In this document: positions 1 to 10,042 of the stretch, piece by piece | Layout: the number at the start of each line of letters is the position of its first letter | How positions within the stretch are numbered: position 1 is the first letter of the stretch | Assembly: GCA_050947015.1 (NCBI GenBank) | Contig: JBMNVT010000003.1 | Coordinates: 61,000 to 124,999 of the forward strand | From: CAKXIK01 sp050947015 | GTDB taxonomy: Bacteria > Bacillota > Clostridia > Oscillospirales > Acutalibacteraceae | Direction of reading: 5' to 3' | Length of the DNA stretch: 64,000 bases | Translations under genes and position numbers: made by a program | Notes under the pieces: model-generated | Database searches by the model: none | What the model was told of the DNA's origin: nothing | Seen by the model: only the letters and a program-made list of their open reading frames with translations

Positions 1-513
1 ACGCGAACCGCCGGAACGCCAAACAGAATAACAGCGGCAAAGAGCGTTCCAGGTGAATTTGTCGGTAATTCCGCTTTCGGGCAGGGCCGCACAGTTTTGA
101 AAGCGGCGAATCTGATCCGTGGTTTTTTCGTCATAGACGCCGGTGTGCTCTACCGCGTCAAAATTGATAAAGTTGTCGCTCAAGGTGCAGAGCATAATCT
201 GCACGGCCAAAACCGCGTCGCCGGTGCTGCCGGGGACAATGCTGGCGCCGGGAGGAAAGAACGCCGCGCCCAAAGCCGGCGCGCGAGCTTTTCGCAGTTG
301 GGCAACGCGGGCAAAAACTGAGTTCCACGTTTCAAGGTCTGCCTTCCCGCTGGGGTTCAGGCCGGCGCTGCGTTGAAACTGTTGTACGGTTCGGGTGGTT
401 TCAGGGCCGAAGACGCCGTCCGGGATCAGGGGGTCCAGCGTGCCGTCTGTTCGGGAAATTTCCCGCAGCGCACGCTGCAAATCGGTGACGGGCAGTCCGT
501 CCGGAATTTTCAT
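1..513 (-). CDS. Peptidoglycan-binding domain protein, 3' end outside window
   Basis: The reading frame starts at an ATG (511-513, minus strand) and stays open for 171 codons to the window edge, so the C-terminus is missing. It carries two PG_binding_1-type repeats. The first (about residues 8-70) has the signature DGVFGPETTRTVQQFQ and ends in a conserved TW; the second (about 95-160) has GVYDEKTTDQIRRFQ and also ends in TWN. Such domains bind cell-wall or spore-cortex peptidoglycan non-catalytically. It is the third gene of a minus-strand operon behind two related genes, with AAAGGA about 11 bases before the start. No catalytic domain is visible in the part present; one could follow downstream. 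Confidence 0.8.
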   Translation of the reverse strand, partial: MKIPDGLPVTDLQRALREISRTDGTLDPLIPDGVFGPETTRTVQQFQRSAGLNPSGKADLETWNSVFARVAQLRKARAPALGAAFFPPGASIVPGSTGDAVLAVQIMLCTLSDNFINFDAVEHTGVYDEKTTDQIRRFQNCAALPESGITDKFTWNALCRCYSVWRSGGSR

Positions 514-546
514 TTGGAGGCACATCCTTTCGTGTCTGCTGTTTGG

Positions 547-1953
547 TCAGGCATAATCATTGTCGCCTTCCTGCACGGTACGGCCCGGAAACTGGCCGTA
601 TTTGGGCTGGCTTCCGGCGGCGATATCGTCATATACGCTGATCATTTTATTCCAGGTTTCGGGACCGACCGCGCCGTCGGGTGTCAGGCCGAACTGCCGT
701 TGAAACGCAATAACGGCAGCGCGCGTCTGTGTTCCGAAAAAGCCGGTGACGTTCGTTTGCGGAATGGATGGGTATGCCTGTGAGATTTTTACCAGATAGT
801 TCTGCATCACCGCAACACTGGGATTGCGCATGCCCATGACAAGAACAAAGCCGGGATAGGGTTGAATCCCGACGGTAAAATCCTCTGGCGGGACCACGTC
901 CACCGCATTTTCCACCGTGTCGTACAAGGTATCCCACGTTTGGCGGTCGGCAACGCCGGTCTGCGGCAGCCCGGCAAGCTGCTGAAAAGCCTTTAAAGCC
1001 TGTTCGGTCTGGGCGTTGTAGGTCCCGGTCAGCTGAATAAACGGGATCTCAGCGTAGAAGCCGGCCAGCACCGCAAGGTAATATTGAAGGACAAACACCT
1101 TTCCTCCGCTTTCGCCCGGCGACAGAACACCGGTGAACTGCTGCGGTGTTCCTAACAGCGTTTCTCCCTCGGAATGAAGCTCTGCCAGACGTTTGACAGA
1201 CGTATACAGGTACTGGATTCGATACCAGGTGCCCTCGCCAACGATGCCATCCGCAGTCAGGTTGAACAGCTGCTGAAATTTTACCACCGCGTCATAAGTA
1301 GCAGTGCTGAAAAAGCCGTCGGTCGGTGTCTTGGGAATCGCAGGGTAATTGGCAGAAATGCGGTTCAGCTGAATCTGGATTTTCCTGACGTCCTCGCCGG
1401 CGGATCCGATTTTCAGTATGCGGGCAAAGCTTGGCGTCAGTTCCGCCACAGGAGTGTCCCGCACAAGGCTGATGTCGTCGCCGTAGTAATACGTCAGAAT
1501 GGAGTAAGGAACATAGCCCTGCCTGGCAAGATCAACGCTGCCCCATTGCGAAAGCCCGTTGCAGGTAACGGTTGTGCCGTTGCAGTATTGCGCAAACAGC
1601 GGTTCGGTAAAATTTGCCCGGCGGATATAATCATTGAACAGCTCATCAGCCAATTGAGAAATATTGCTGAAAATATCTCTTCCATTGACAAAGGATTGAT
1701 CCACAGAAGTGGAGTTTGTAATATCGAAATTATAACCGCGGCTGCGGTACCATTCCGTATAAACGCGGTTGAGCGCAAAGGAGGTTTGTGCGTACATGTT
1801 GGCGCGGATGGCGCTTTCCGGCCAGGTGGGGTAAATTTCGCTGGAAGCCACGTTTTTGACATAGTCAGGAAAAGCGACGGTTACATTCGGCGCGCTGCTG
1901 TCCGGCGGGCCGAGGTGAACCGTAATGTATTCCGGGATGGTAAACGTGCTCAA
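547..1953 (-). CDS. SpoIID/LytB-like domain protein with three peptidoglycan-binding repeats
   Basis: A 468-residue protein. Residues 40-165 resemble the SpoIID/LytB fold: WPESAIRANMYAQTSFALNR matches the family's WPxEALKAQAxAARTYAL block including its Glu (here about E46), and CNGLSQWG plus ILTYYYGDD match the GxSQxGA and IL-xYY motifs. Three PG_binding_1 repeats follow at about 180-250, 275-345 and 365-445, each with FQ..FGL/PDG and W near its end. SpoIID is a lytic transglycosylase of spore engulfment, so a cell-wall or spore role is inferred. No signal peptide is evident. The start overlaps the upstream stop by four bases (ATGA), implying translational coupling. Whether the SpoIID part is catalytically active cannot be told from sequence. 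Confidence 0.75.
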   Translation of the reverse strand: MSTFTIPEYITVHLGPPDSSAPNVTVAFPDYVKNVASSEIYPTWPESAIRANMYAQTSFALNRVYTEWYRSRGYNFDITNSTSVDQSFVNGRDIFSNISQLADELFNDYIRRANFTEPLFAQYCNGTTVTCNGLSQWGSVDLARQGYVPYSILTYYYGDDISLVRDTPVAELTPSFARILKIGSAGEDVRKIQIQLNRISANYPAIPKTPTDGFFSTATYDAVVKFQQLFNLTADGIVGEGTWYRIQYLYTSVKRLAELHSEGETLLGTPQQFTGVLSPGESGGKVFVLQYYLAVLAGFYAEIPFIQLTGTYNAQTEQALKAFQQLAGLPQTGVADRQTWDTLYDTVENAVDVVPPEDFTVGIQPYPGFVLVMGMRNPSVAVMQNYLVKISQAYPSIPQTNVTGFFGTQTRAAVIAFQRQFGLTPDGAVGPETWNKMISVYDDIAAGSQPKYGQFPGRTVQEGDNDYA

Positions 1954-2681
1954 GACTGCCTCACCTCCGTTCCGGTTTCAAGAGCATGATCCGGCAGGTT
2001 GATCATGCGCAGGGGCTTTGGCTCATCGATGGGGACATAAGGCGTCAGTTCGACTGGAAGAATGCTTTCCACGCCGCCGAACAGCTGAACATCCTCCAGT
2101 GTTTCGCTGATATATTGCGGGTGATCGATGCGCACGTGGTAAACGGCGTATGGGCGTTCCGGAGGATCCGGTGTTTCGGAGAAATCTCGGTTTGGCGCGG
2201 AAAGCAGAAGAGGGTCGGTTTTTCCGTCTGCGTTGGTTGTGCGAAATGAAATCAGCACGTTGCCGTCGCCGTCACCGCAATAAACAGATACATCCGCTTC
2301 GGGAATGGGTATAGCCTGGCGTGCAGTATACACCTGCACAACCAGAGTGGCGGTGTCGGTGTCATCGGGGTGGCACATCATGGAATTCGACAGATTGTTT
2401 GGCTCTGTTCCGGGAGGAATGCCCGGCGGTGTTTCCGGCGGCGCAGCAGGTTCCGGTTCGGCGGGAGCCATCGGCTCCGGCGGTGTTTCCGGCGGCGCGG
2501 AAGGTTCCGGTTCGGCGGGAGCCATCGGCTCCGGCGGTGTTTCCGGCGGCGCGGAAGGCTCCGGTTCGGCGGGAGCCATCGGCTCCGGTTCGGAAGGGGA
2601 AGCCGGGAAAGAAGACTGCCTGCCGTATTGTGCAAGCTCCCTTCGGTATCGTTCTACTAACTCCGTAAATGAATCGTTCAT
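1950..2681 (-). CDS. Proline-rich repeat protein with a carboxypeptidase-regulatory-like domain
   Basis: First gene of the minus-strand operon, 243 residues. The N-terminal 30 residues look helical and charged. Residues about 31-95 are a Pro/Glu/Ala linker built from three 18-residue repeats (PMAPAEPEPSAPPETPPE type). The C-terminal part (about 110-230) is beta-rich with ATLVVQVYTARQAIPIPEADV and a later YHVRIDHPQY, resembling carboxypeptidase-regulatory or transthyretin-like folds that decorate wall-associated proteins. There is no signal peptide or membrane span, so the protein may be packed in the forespore/coat or exported by another route. Its function is not recognised; the partnership with two peptidoglycan-binding genes is the best clue. 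Confidence 0.65.
   Translation of the reverse strand: MNDSFTELVERYRRELAQYGRQSSFPASPSEPEPMAPAEPEPSAPPETPPEPMAPAEPEPSAPPETPPEPMAPAEPEPAAPPETPPGIPPGTEPNNLSNSMMCHPDDTDTATLVVQVYTARQAIPIPEADVSVYCGDGDGNVLISFRTTNADGKTDPLLLSAPNRDFSETPDPPERPYAVYHVRIDHPQYISETLEDVQLFGGVESILPVELTPYVPIDEPKPLRMINLPDHALETGTEVRQS
2428..2589. repeat. Three 54-bp tandem repeats in the proline-rich linker
   Basis: A 54-bp unit recurs with almost no change. The shared TTCGGCGGGA block occurs at 2457, 2511 and 2565, a constant 54-base spacing. It encodes an 18-residue Pro/Glu/Ala unit on the minus strand, and copy number could vary without a frameshift. Confidence 0.85.
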
Positions 2682-2948
2682 GATTCAGACCATCCTTTCC
2701 GCCTGACCGGCGTTTTAATTTTCCGAATGACGCAGATGTTTTTTGGCAGAAAACCCGGGAGTGTCGTTCGGCAGGTTCTCTTTGCCATTCATATGAAAGA
2801 AAAACGCAAAAAAGAGCCAGAGTGCGTGAAAAAATCGGCAGAATATGATATGATAAAAAACAGAAAAACAGGTCTCGGGTCGGCGGGAAGCCGTTTTTGC
2901 CGTGTACCGGGGCAAAACAACAAAAGCAAAATGGGAGGAGGTTTCAAT

Positions 2949-4709
2949 ATGGATTGTTTAAAGAGTCAGCGGATGCGCCAACTGGCCCCGGAACTGGATC
3001 CCTTGAGAATCGGAACAGGTTGGAAGCCGGAGGATTTATCGAAACCGCAGATCATGATTGAAAGCACGGCGGGTGACAGCCACCCCGGCAGCGGTCATCT
3101 GAATCTTCTGGTGGAGGAGGTCAGAAAGGGCATTGCGGAAGCGGGCGGATTCGGCGCACGGTATTACTGCACAGATATTTGCGACGGTGAAAGCCAGGGA
3201 ACCGACGGTATTAATTTCAGTCTGGTCAGCCGCGAAATGATTGCGGGCATGATCGAAATCCATGCAGGCGCAACGCCGTTTGACGCCGGTGTGTATCTTG
3301 CCAGCTGCGACAAGGGAATGCCGGCTAACCTGATGGGGCTGTGTCGGGTCAATATCCCCGCGGTGGTCGTACCCGGCGGAACCATGAACGCAGGACCCGA
3401 GATGCTGACGCTTGAACAGCTTGGAAAGTACAGCGCACAGTTTGAAAGAGGCGAGATCGACGAGGCAAAGCTCAGTTGGGCAAAACACCACGCCTGCCCG
3501 GGCTGCGGCGCGTGTTCCTTTATCGGAACGGCGTCGACAATGCAGATTATGGCGGAGGCGCTGGGATTGGCTCTGCCCGGGAGCGCGCTGATGCCGGCAG
3601 AAAGCCCCGACTTGCTGGCCGCTGCCAAAGAAGCGGGCAAACAGGCTGTCAAACTGGCTTTTCAGGAACACATGCGCCCGAGCAATATTGTAACGATGGA
3701 AAGCTTTGAGAATGCGATCCTGGTTCACGCGGCGGTATCCGGCAGCACAAACTGCCTGCTGCATCTTCCGGCAATTGCCCATGAACTGGGTATCGAAATT
3801 ACAGGGGATACGTTTGACCGGCTGCACCGGGGCGCGAAATATCTGCTGGATATACGCCCCGCCGGACGCTGGCCTGCCGAGTGCTTTTATTATGCCGGCG
3901 GAGTGCCGGCTATTATGGAGGAGATCCGGGATGCGCTTCATCTGGATGTGATGACCGTGACCGGGAAAACGCTCGGAGAGAATTTGGAAGAGCTGAGGCA
4001 AAACGGGTTTTACGAACGCTGTGCAGAAGGGCTGCGTCAGTTCAACCGGCGATACGGCTGCAGCCTGACTCGGTACGACATCATCCGCCCGGCGGAAAAG
4101 GCACTCGGGACGGACGGAAGCATCGCCGTTCTACGCGGAAATCTGGCGCCGGAGGGCGCGGTCATTAAGCATACCGCCTGCCCGAAGGAAATGTTCCGGG
4201 CGGTGCTGAGGGCAAGACCTTTCGACAGCGAGGAAGAGTGTCTTAACGCCGTTTTGAAGCATCAGGTGGAAAAAGGAGATGCCGTGTTCATCCGTTACGA
4301 AGGGCCGAAAGCCACCGGGATGCCGGAGATGTTTTATACGTCGGAAGCAATCAGCAGCGATAAGGAGTTCGGCCGCAGCCTTGCGCTGATTACCGACGGA
4401 CGGTTTTCGGGGGCCTCCACAGGGCCGGTGATCGGGCACTGCAGCCCCGAAGCTGCGGACGGCGGACCGATCGCTTTGGTGGAGGACGGCGACCTGATTG
4501 AGATCGACGTACCGGAACGCAGATTGAACATTATCGGCGTGGCCGGAGAAAAGAAGACCCCGGAGGAGGTGCAGGCTGTGCTTGCGGAGCGCAGAAAACA
4601 CTGGAAACCGAGAGAGCGGCGTTACAAGTCCGGTGTGCTTCGCCTGTTCAGCGAGCATGCGGCCAGCCCGATGAAAGGCGCATATCTGGATTTTGATCCG
4701 GAGCGCTGA
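2949..4709 (+). CDS. IlvD/Edd-family dehydratase, probably acting on a sugar acid
   Basis: A 586-residue dehydratase of the dihydroxy-acid/6-phosphogluconate dehydratase family. Iron-sulfur cysteines are visible in SCDKGMPANL (about residue 120) and CPGCGACSFIGTAST (about 183), with the family end signature ITDGRFSGASTGP near 485. The start at 2949 follows GGGAGGAGG by 8 bases. Several blocks (ICDGESQGTDG, IENAxxVHAAxxGSTN, AGGVPAIMEE, HLDVMTVTGKTLGENLE, GHCSPEA) look to me closer to the E. coli YjhG/YagF xylonate-dehydratase branch than to IlvD. No ilvBCE genes lie nearby. I therefore infer dehydration of an aldonic acid; branched-chain amino-acid synthesis is the alternative. Confidence 0.8.
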   Translation: MDCLKSQRMRQLAPELDPLRIGTGWKPEDLSKPQIMIESTAGDSHPGSGHLNLLVEEVRKGIAEAGGFGARYYCTDICDGESQGTDGINFSLVSREMIAGMIEIHAGATPFDAGVYLASCDKGMPANLMGLCRVNIPAVVVPGGTMNAGPEMLTLEQLGKYSAQFERGEIDEAKLSWAKHHACPGCGACSFIGTASTMQIMAEALGLALPGSALMPAESPDLLAAAKEAGKQAVKLAFQEHMRPSNIVTMESFENAILVHAAVSGSTNCLLHLPAIAHELGIEITGDTFDRLHRGAKYLLDIRPAGRWPAECFYYAGGVPAIMEEIRDALHLDVMTVTGKTLGENLEELRQNGFYERCAEGLRQFNRRYGCSLTRYDIIRPAEKALGTDGSIAVLRGNLAPEGAVIKHTACPKEMFRAVLRARPFDSEEECLNAVLKHQVEKGDAVFIRYEGPKATGMPEMFYTSEAISSDKEFGRSLALITDGRFSGASTGPVIGHCSPEAADGGPIALVEDGDLIEIDVPERRLNIIGVAGEKKTPEEVQAVLAERRKHWKPRERRYKSGVLRLFSEHAASPMKGAYLDFDPER

Positions 4710-4837
4710 TACAGTAAAAAGCGGGCTTTTCACAGAAATATCATATGCCCGCGGTAAACTGATCAAAACGCCGCAGCACAGATTGCGAATCCTGCGGGAA
4801 TAACGGTTCGGAAAGACGACGGAAGGGGTGTGCCGGT

Positions 4838-5506
4838 ATGGATAAAAAAAAGATTCTGGTTGTAGACGACGAGGAAAGAATGAGAAAAATTGTTTCGGAT
4901 TTTCTGCATCGGGAAGGTTATGAAATCGAGGAGGCAGGCGACGGTGCCGAGGCAGTGGAAAAATTTGAATTGGCCCCGGCCGATCTGATTATTCTTGATG
5001 TAATGATGCCGAGAATGGACGGCTGGCAGGTCTGTCGGGAGATCCGAAAGAATTCGAAGGTGCCGATCATCATGCTGACCGCCCGCAGCGAGGAAATGGA
5101 TGAGTTGACAGGCTTCGAGCTTGGCGCAGACGAGTACATTGCAAAGCCGTTCAGCCCGAGAATTCTGGTGGCGCGTGTCAATGCTATTCTGCGGCGCGCG
5201 TTCGGCAGTGAGGACGAGCTTCGCCGTTACGGAATCATCGAGGTGAGCAAGGCTGCCCGCGAGGTTCGTGTGAACGGCAGTCCGGTTGAACTGACCTACA
5301 AAGAATTTGAGCTGCTTTGCTACCTGATGGATAATACGGGAATTGCGCTCAGCCGCGGGCAGATTCTGAACAACGTGTGGGATTACGATTATTTCGGCGA
5401 TGAACGAACCGTGGATACCCATGTAAAAACACTTCGGAATAAAATGGGAGACGCTGCAGACTATATTCGCACCGTCCGCGGCATCGGGTATAAATTTGAG
5501 CAGTAA
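4838..5506 (+). CDS. OmpR/PhoB-family response regulator
   Basis: A 222-residue regulator. The receiver domain (about 1-120) has acidic residues VVDDEE, phospho-acceptor D54 in LDVMMP, the conserved Thr in MLTARS and Lys in AKPFSP. The C-terminal winged helix (about 130-222) has ELTYKEFELLCYL and RTVDTHVKTLRNK, the DNA-recognition features of the OmpR class. It lies 16 bases before a sensor kinase, which it should take phosphate from. With htrA two genes downstream, the pair resembles CssRS-type systems that sense secretion or envelope stress and induce HtrA proteases; this is an inference from context. Confidence 0.92.
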   Translation: MDKKKILVVDDEERMRKIVSDFLHREGYEIEEAGDGAEAVEKFELAPADLIILDVMMPRMDGWQVCREIRKNSKVPIIMLTARSEEMDELTGFELGADEYIAKPFSPRILVARVNAILRRAFGSEDELRRYGIIEVSKAAREVRVNGSPVELTYKEFELLCYLMDNTGIALSRGQILNNVWDYDYFGDERTVDTHVKTLRNKMGDAADYIRTVRGIGYKFEQ

Positions 5507-5522
5507 AAGAGGGGGTTCGCTT

Positions 5523-7058
5523 TTGAAGAAAATGAATGCGGAACAGCAGCCGACAGCGCCGGTTGAGGCTGCGGAAAAGAAAAAACATCTGCCGCCGCAT
5601 CGCTCTGTGGTTACCAAGTTTTTTTTCAGTATGGTGGGCTGCGTGCTGATTTCCATTCTGCTCAACTGGGCGCTAAATAATCTTGTTTTGGAAAATTATT
5701 ATAAAAATCGAAAAATTGACAGCCTGAAGGACACTTTTTCGCAAATCGACGCGATCTTTCAGAACTCGTCCAAAACCCAGGACATCCGGCTGGAGCTGGA
5801 ACGCCTCGGCGGCCGTAACAGCTACAGCGTGATGATCGTAGACAGAAAATTTCAGGTGGTGGATTATAACCTTGGCAGCTATGTTCCGGACGAATGGACG
5901 TCGGGCCTCTTCTTTATCGAAGTCGCAACGCAGCTGAGCCCGGGAGAATGCGAGGTCAATGTTAAGAACAACCTGCGCCTTGGACAGGAATATTTGCTGT
6001 TGACGGGGATTCTGAGAAACAGCTACATTGTGGTCATGAGTATGCCGCTGCAGGCAATCCGCGAAAATGTCGATATTTCCAATCAGTTTTTGCTGTTCAG
6101 CGGAGTTTTTTCCGTTTTAATCAGTGCGCTGCTTGCGTTCTGGATTGCGCGCGGGTTTACCAAACCGATTCAGGAACTGGCCGGAATCACCAACAGTCTG
6201 GCGCGGTTTGATTTTACCAAACGCTACAGCGGCCGCGGCAGCGACGAAATTGCCGAGCTTGGCAAGAGCATCAACACGCTTTCCGCAGAGCTGGAAAAAA
6301 ACATTTCGGATCTGAAAACACTGAATGCACAGCTGGAGAGGGACAACGAGATTAAAACCCGTCAGGATCAGCTCCGGCGCGATTTCATTGCCAACGCCTC
6401 GCATGAGCTGAAAACACCGATCGCGCTGATTCGCGCGTATGCCGAAGGCATTTCAGACGAGGTTTCCACCGATGAGCAGAGCCGCCGGTATTATTGTGAG
6501 ATTATTCAGGACGAGGCCGACAAGATGAGCGTGCTCATCAAGAAAATGACCAGTCTGATGCAGCTGGAATCCGGCGAGGAAGAGCTGACCTTCGCCCGGT
6601 TTGAAATTACGGGACTGATCAGCGGTGTGCTGCGCCGGTATTCCATTTTGCTTGACCAAAAGAAGATCGCCGTTTCCTTCTTGCCGAAAGGCGAAATTTA
6701 TTGCTGGGGTGACGAATATTTTATTGAGAATGTGATCAACAATTATGTTTCCAACGCGTCCAATCATGTATCGGAAAAAGGCGAAATTATTGTGGAAGAG
6801 CGTGTGGTCGATGTGGGTGCCGGCCAGAAAAGGGTGCATGTCAGCGTGTTCAACACCGGCCACCAGATTGCGCAGGAAGATCTGACCCGGATTTGGGAAA
6901 GCTTTTATAAGGTGGACAAGGCAAGAACCCGGCAGTATGGCGGAACGGGGTTAGGGCTTTCGGTTGTTGCGGCAATTATGCATGCACACAACATGCCCTG
7001 CGGCGTTGAAAACTGCGAAGACGGTGTGCGGTTCTGGTTTGAGCTGGAGCTTGCATAA
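5523..7058 (+). CDS. Two-component sensor histidine kinase with HAMP domain
   Basis: Membrane kinase of 511 residues. I place the start at TTG 5523 behind AGAGGGGG; an ATG nine codons later is possible. Transmembrane helix 1 is at about residues 33-52 and helix 2 (LFSGVFSVLISALLAFW) at about 187-207, enclosing an extracytoplasmic sensor of about 130 residues. A HAMP domain follows, then HisKA with H294 in NASHELKTP, and HATPase_c with the N box (VINNYVSNA) and G box (YGGTGLGLSVV). It is the cognate kinase of the upstream response regulator. Its neighbours HtrA and a PDZ protein suggest an envelope-stress signal. No ligand domain is recognisable in the sensor loop. Confidence 0.92.
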   Translation: MKKMNAEQQPTAPVEAAEKKKHLPPHRSVVTKFFFSMVGCVLISILLNWALNNLVLENYYKNRKIDSLKDTFSQIDAIFQNSSKTQDIRLELERLGGRNSYSVMIVDRKFQVVDYNLGSYVPDEWTSGLFFIEVATQLSPGECEVNVKNNLRLGQEYLLLTGILRNSYIVVMSMPLQAIRENVDISNQFLLFSGVFSVLISALLAFWIARGFTKPIQELAGITNSLARFDFTKRYSGRGSDEIAELGKSINTLSAELEKNISDLKTLNAQLERDNEIKTRQDQLRRDFIANASHELKTPIALIRAYAEGISDEVSTDEQSRRYYCEIIQDEADKMSVLIKKMTSLMQLESGEEELTFARFEITGLISGVLRRYSILLDQKKIAVSFLPKGEIYCWGDEYFIENVINNYVSNASNHVSEKGEIIVEERVVDVGAGQKRVHVSVFNTGHQIAQEDLTRIWESFYKVDKARTRQYGGTGLGLSVVAAIMHAHNMPCGVENCEDGVRFWFELELA

Positions 7059-7202
7059 GCTAACAGCTTCGACGAAATTTGTTAAAACAAGATTCACAAT
7101 TTCCTCTAAGGAACAACACAAAGGCTGTTTATACTATAACCACAGGATCAAAAAGGCCCTGCACTTTCATAATAATAACAGAACCGATTGAGGAGATGTT
7201 TG

Positions 7203-8558
<1,356 letters not shown>

Positions 8559-8616
8559 TTCATTTTTGGCTGCGGGTACGGCAGCGGTATTTCAATTGAG
8601 AAAGGAATGTCCCTCT

Positions 8617-9780
8617 ATGAATGATGAATTTGATTTTTCTTCTTCGCAAAAACCGGAGGACCCCACGATGAGTGCGCAGAAAGAGGAACAGGCGCAGCCG
8701 GCAGCAGAAGCAAACACAGACACGGGGAACGCACCTGCCGAAGCCGCTGCGGCAGAGAGATCCGCGCGGGAGGATGCCGCTCAGGCTTCATCCGCAACCG
8801 CTCAGCCGGCGCAGGAGGCTCCTGCCGCTCCGGCGGACCCGTATCAGAATCCGTTTGCGCCGCAGTCCCATCCGGCTGCGCAGCCGCCATATGCTGCGTA
8901 CCCCTATGCGCAGCAGGCAAGACCGACTTATCCGCCGTACACGCCGCCGCAGCCCAACGCACAGTATGCGCCTTATACACAGCCGGCCGCGCCATATCAG
9001 CAGCAGGCCCCCTCTGCTCCGCCTTATACCGCACAGCAGGCTCCCTATACCGCTCCGGGTTCACCGTATGCCGCCCAGCCGTACTGGTATGCACAGCAAA
9101 AAGCGCCCACACCGCCGCAGAATGGCACGGTGCCGCCCGTTCCACCCGCTGCGGGAGGATATTCCGGCGCGCAGCCGGTTGCCCCCGCGCCGAAGAAGAA
9201 AAGCAGCAGAATCGTTCTTTGGGTGCTGGCAGCTTTACTGGAAGTCGTGATCGTCGGCTTTGCTATTTACGGCGTTTATTCGCTTGCCGTCGGCGGCTCC
9301 CGTGCGCCTGCGGACATGCAGCGCCCGGGCTACGACCAGCAGCTTCCCGGCCGACCGGATGGCAATGGAGCGTCTTCCGGTTCTCAGGACAACAGCGCCT
9401 CTTCGGCAACCTCCAACTATACAAACGTTCAGCTTGGCATTATCTGTGTGCAGATGAAGAACGAATTCTGGATGAAGTCCGGTCTGGAGCCCGGTCTGGT
9501 GGTACAGTCTATTAGCAGCGACAGCAATGCGCAGAACACAGATCTGCAGCAGGGCGATGTGATCACGGCGGCTAACGGAACAGCGGTGAAATCCTTTGAC
9601 GATCTGTTTGCCGTAATGGATCAAATGAATCCCGGTGATGAAATGACGCTCACTGCTTACCGACCGTCTGTTACGCAGAACAGCTATACGCAGGGAGAAG
9701 CATTTACCGTAACCTTTGCGGTTAAGGAGAAAAGTGACGTGGCTTCTTCCGGCTCCGCTTCCAATTATCCGCAGGCGTAA
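8617..9780 (+). CDS. PDZ-domain membrane protein lacking the HtrA protease domain
   Basis: Length 387 residues, starting at 8617 behind AAAGGA, 58 bases after htrA. Residues 1-180 are a low-complexity Ala/Pro/Gln/Tyr-rich segment (PYA, PPYT and QQAP motifs). A Lys/Ser patch and one membrane helix (about 202-228, VLWVLAALLEVVIVGFAIYG) follow. The external part has a short linker and a PDZ domain (about 270-365) with LGIICVQ, GLVVQSI and QQGDVITAANG. The layout copies HtrA with the trypsin domain deleted. It could present substrates to the adjacent HtrA or regulate the kinase. This is inferred; no closer family is recognised. Confidence 0.75.
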   Translation: MNDEFDFSSSQKPEDPTMSAQKEEQAQPAAEANTDTGNAPAEAAAAERSAREDAAQASSATAQPAQEAPAAPADPYQNPFAPQSHPAAQPPYAAYPYAQQARPTYPPYTPPQPNAQYAPYTQPAAPYQQQAPSAPPYTAQQAPYTAPGSPYAAQPYWYAQQKAPTPPQNGTVPPVPPAAGGYSGAQPVAPAPKKKSSRIVLWVLAALLEVVIVGFAIYGVYSLAVGGSRAPADMQRPGYDQQLPGRPDGNGASSGSQDNSASSATSNYTNVQLGIICVQMKNEFWMKSGLEPGLVVQSISSDSNAQNTDLQQGDVITAANGTAVKSFDDLFAVMDQMNPGDEMTLTAYRPSVTQNSYTQGEAFTVTFAVKEKSDVASSGSASNYPQA

Positions 9781-9799
9781 TCCTGCCGGGGATGGATCC

Positions 9800-9830
9800 C
9801 GTGAGGGGGTCTGTCCCTTTTTTTTGTATA
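9800..9830 (+). terminator. Probable intrinsic terminator after the HtrA module
   Basis: A short stem (AGGG...CCCT around a GGTCTGT loop) runs into eight T residues, 25 bases past the stop codon. The stem is weak, so efficiency is uncertain. Confidence 0.45.
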
Positions 9831-9930
9831 TCTTTTTTGAATTTAACCCGGTTGATGCTAGCAAAACAGGATATAATGAAAGAATAAAGCACTGTTGCAG
9901 GGGGAAAAGAGCGCCAACTTCGGGTCGCGC

Positions 9931-9959
9931 TTGCAAAAGGCGCTGTATTGTGGTAAAAT
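9931..9959 (+). promoter_or_regulatory. Sigma-A-type promoter upstream of galU
   Basis: TTGCAA (9931-9936), a 17-base spacer and TAAAAT (9954-9959) form a good housekeeping promoter. The resulting leader is about 75 bases before the galU start. It could drive the whole polysaccharide locus. Confidence 0.6.
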
Positions 9960-10042
9960 ACCAATATGCGTATGCAGATATTGAGACTGCAATATGCTGT
10001 TGTGACAGTGCAAACTGCTATGTGTTAGGAGAGTGCGATTTC

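Noticed and set aside
3036..4001. A 321-codon minus-strand frame opposite the dehydratase gene
   Set aside because: The plus strand encodes a conserved dehydratase with all motifs; no ribosome site or family resemblance on the other strand.
4714..4752. GCGGGC...GCCCGC hairpin after the dehydratase gene
   Set aside because: The loop is long and no T tract follows, so it is not a convincing terminator.
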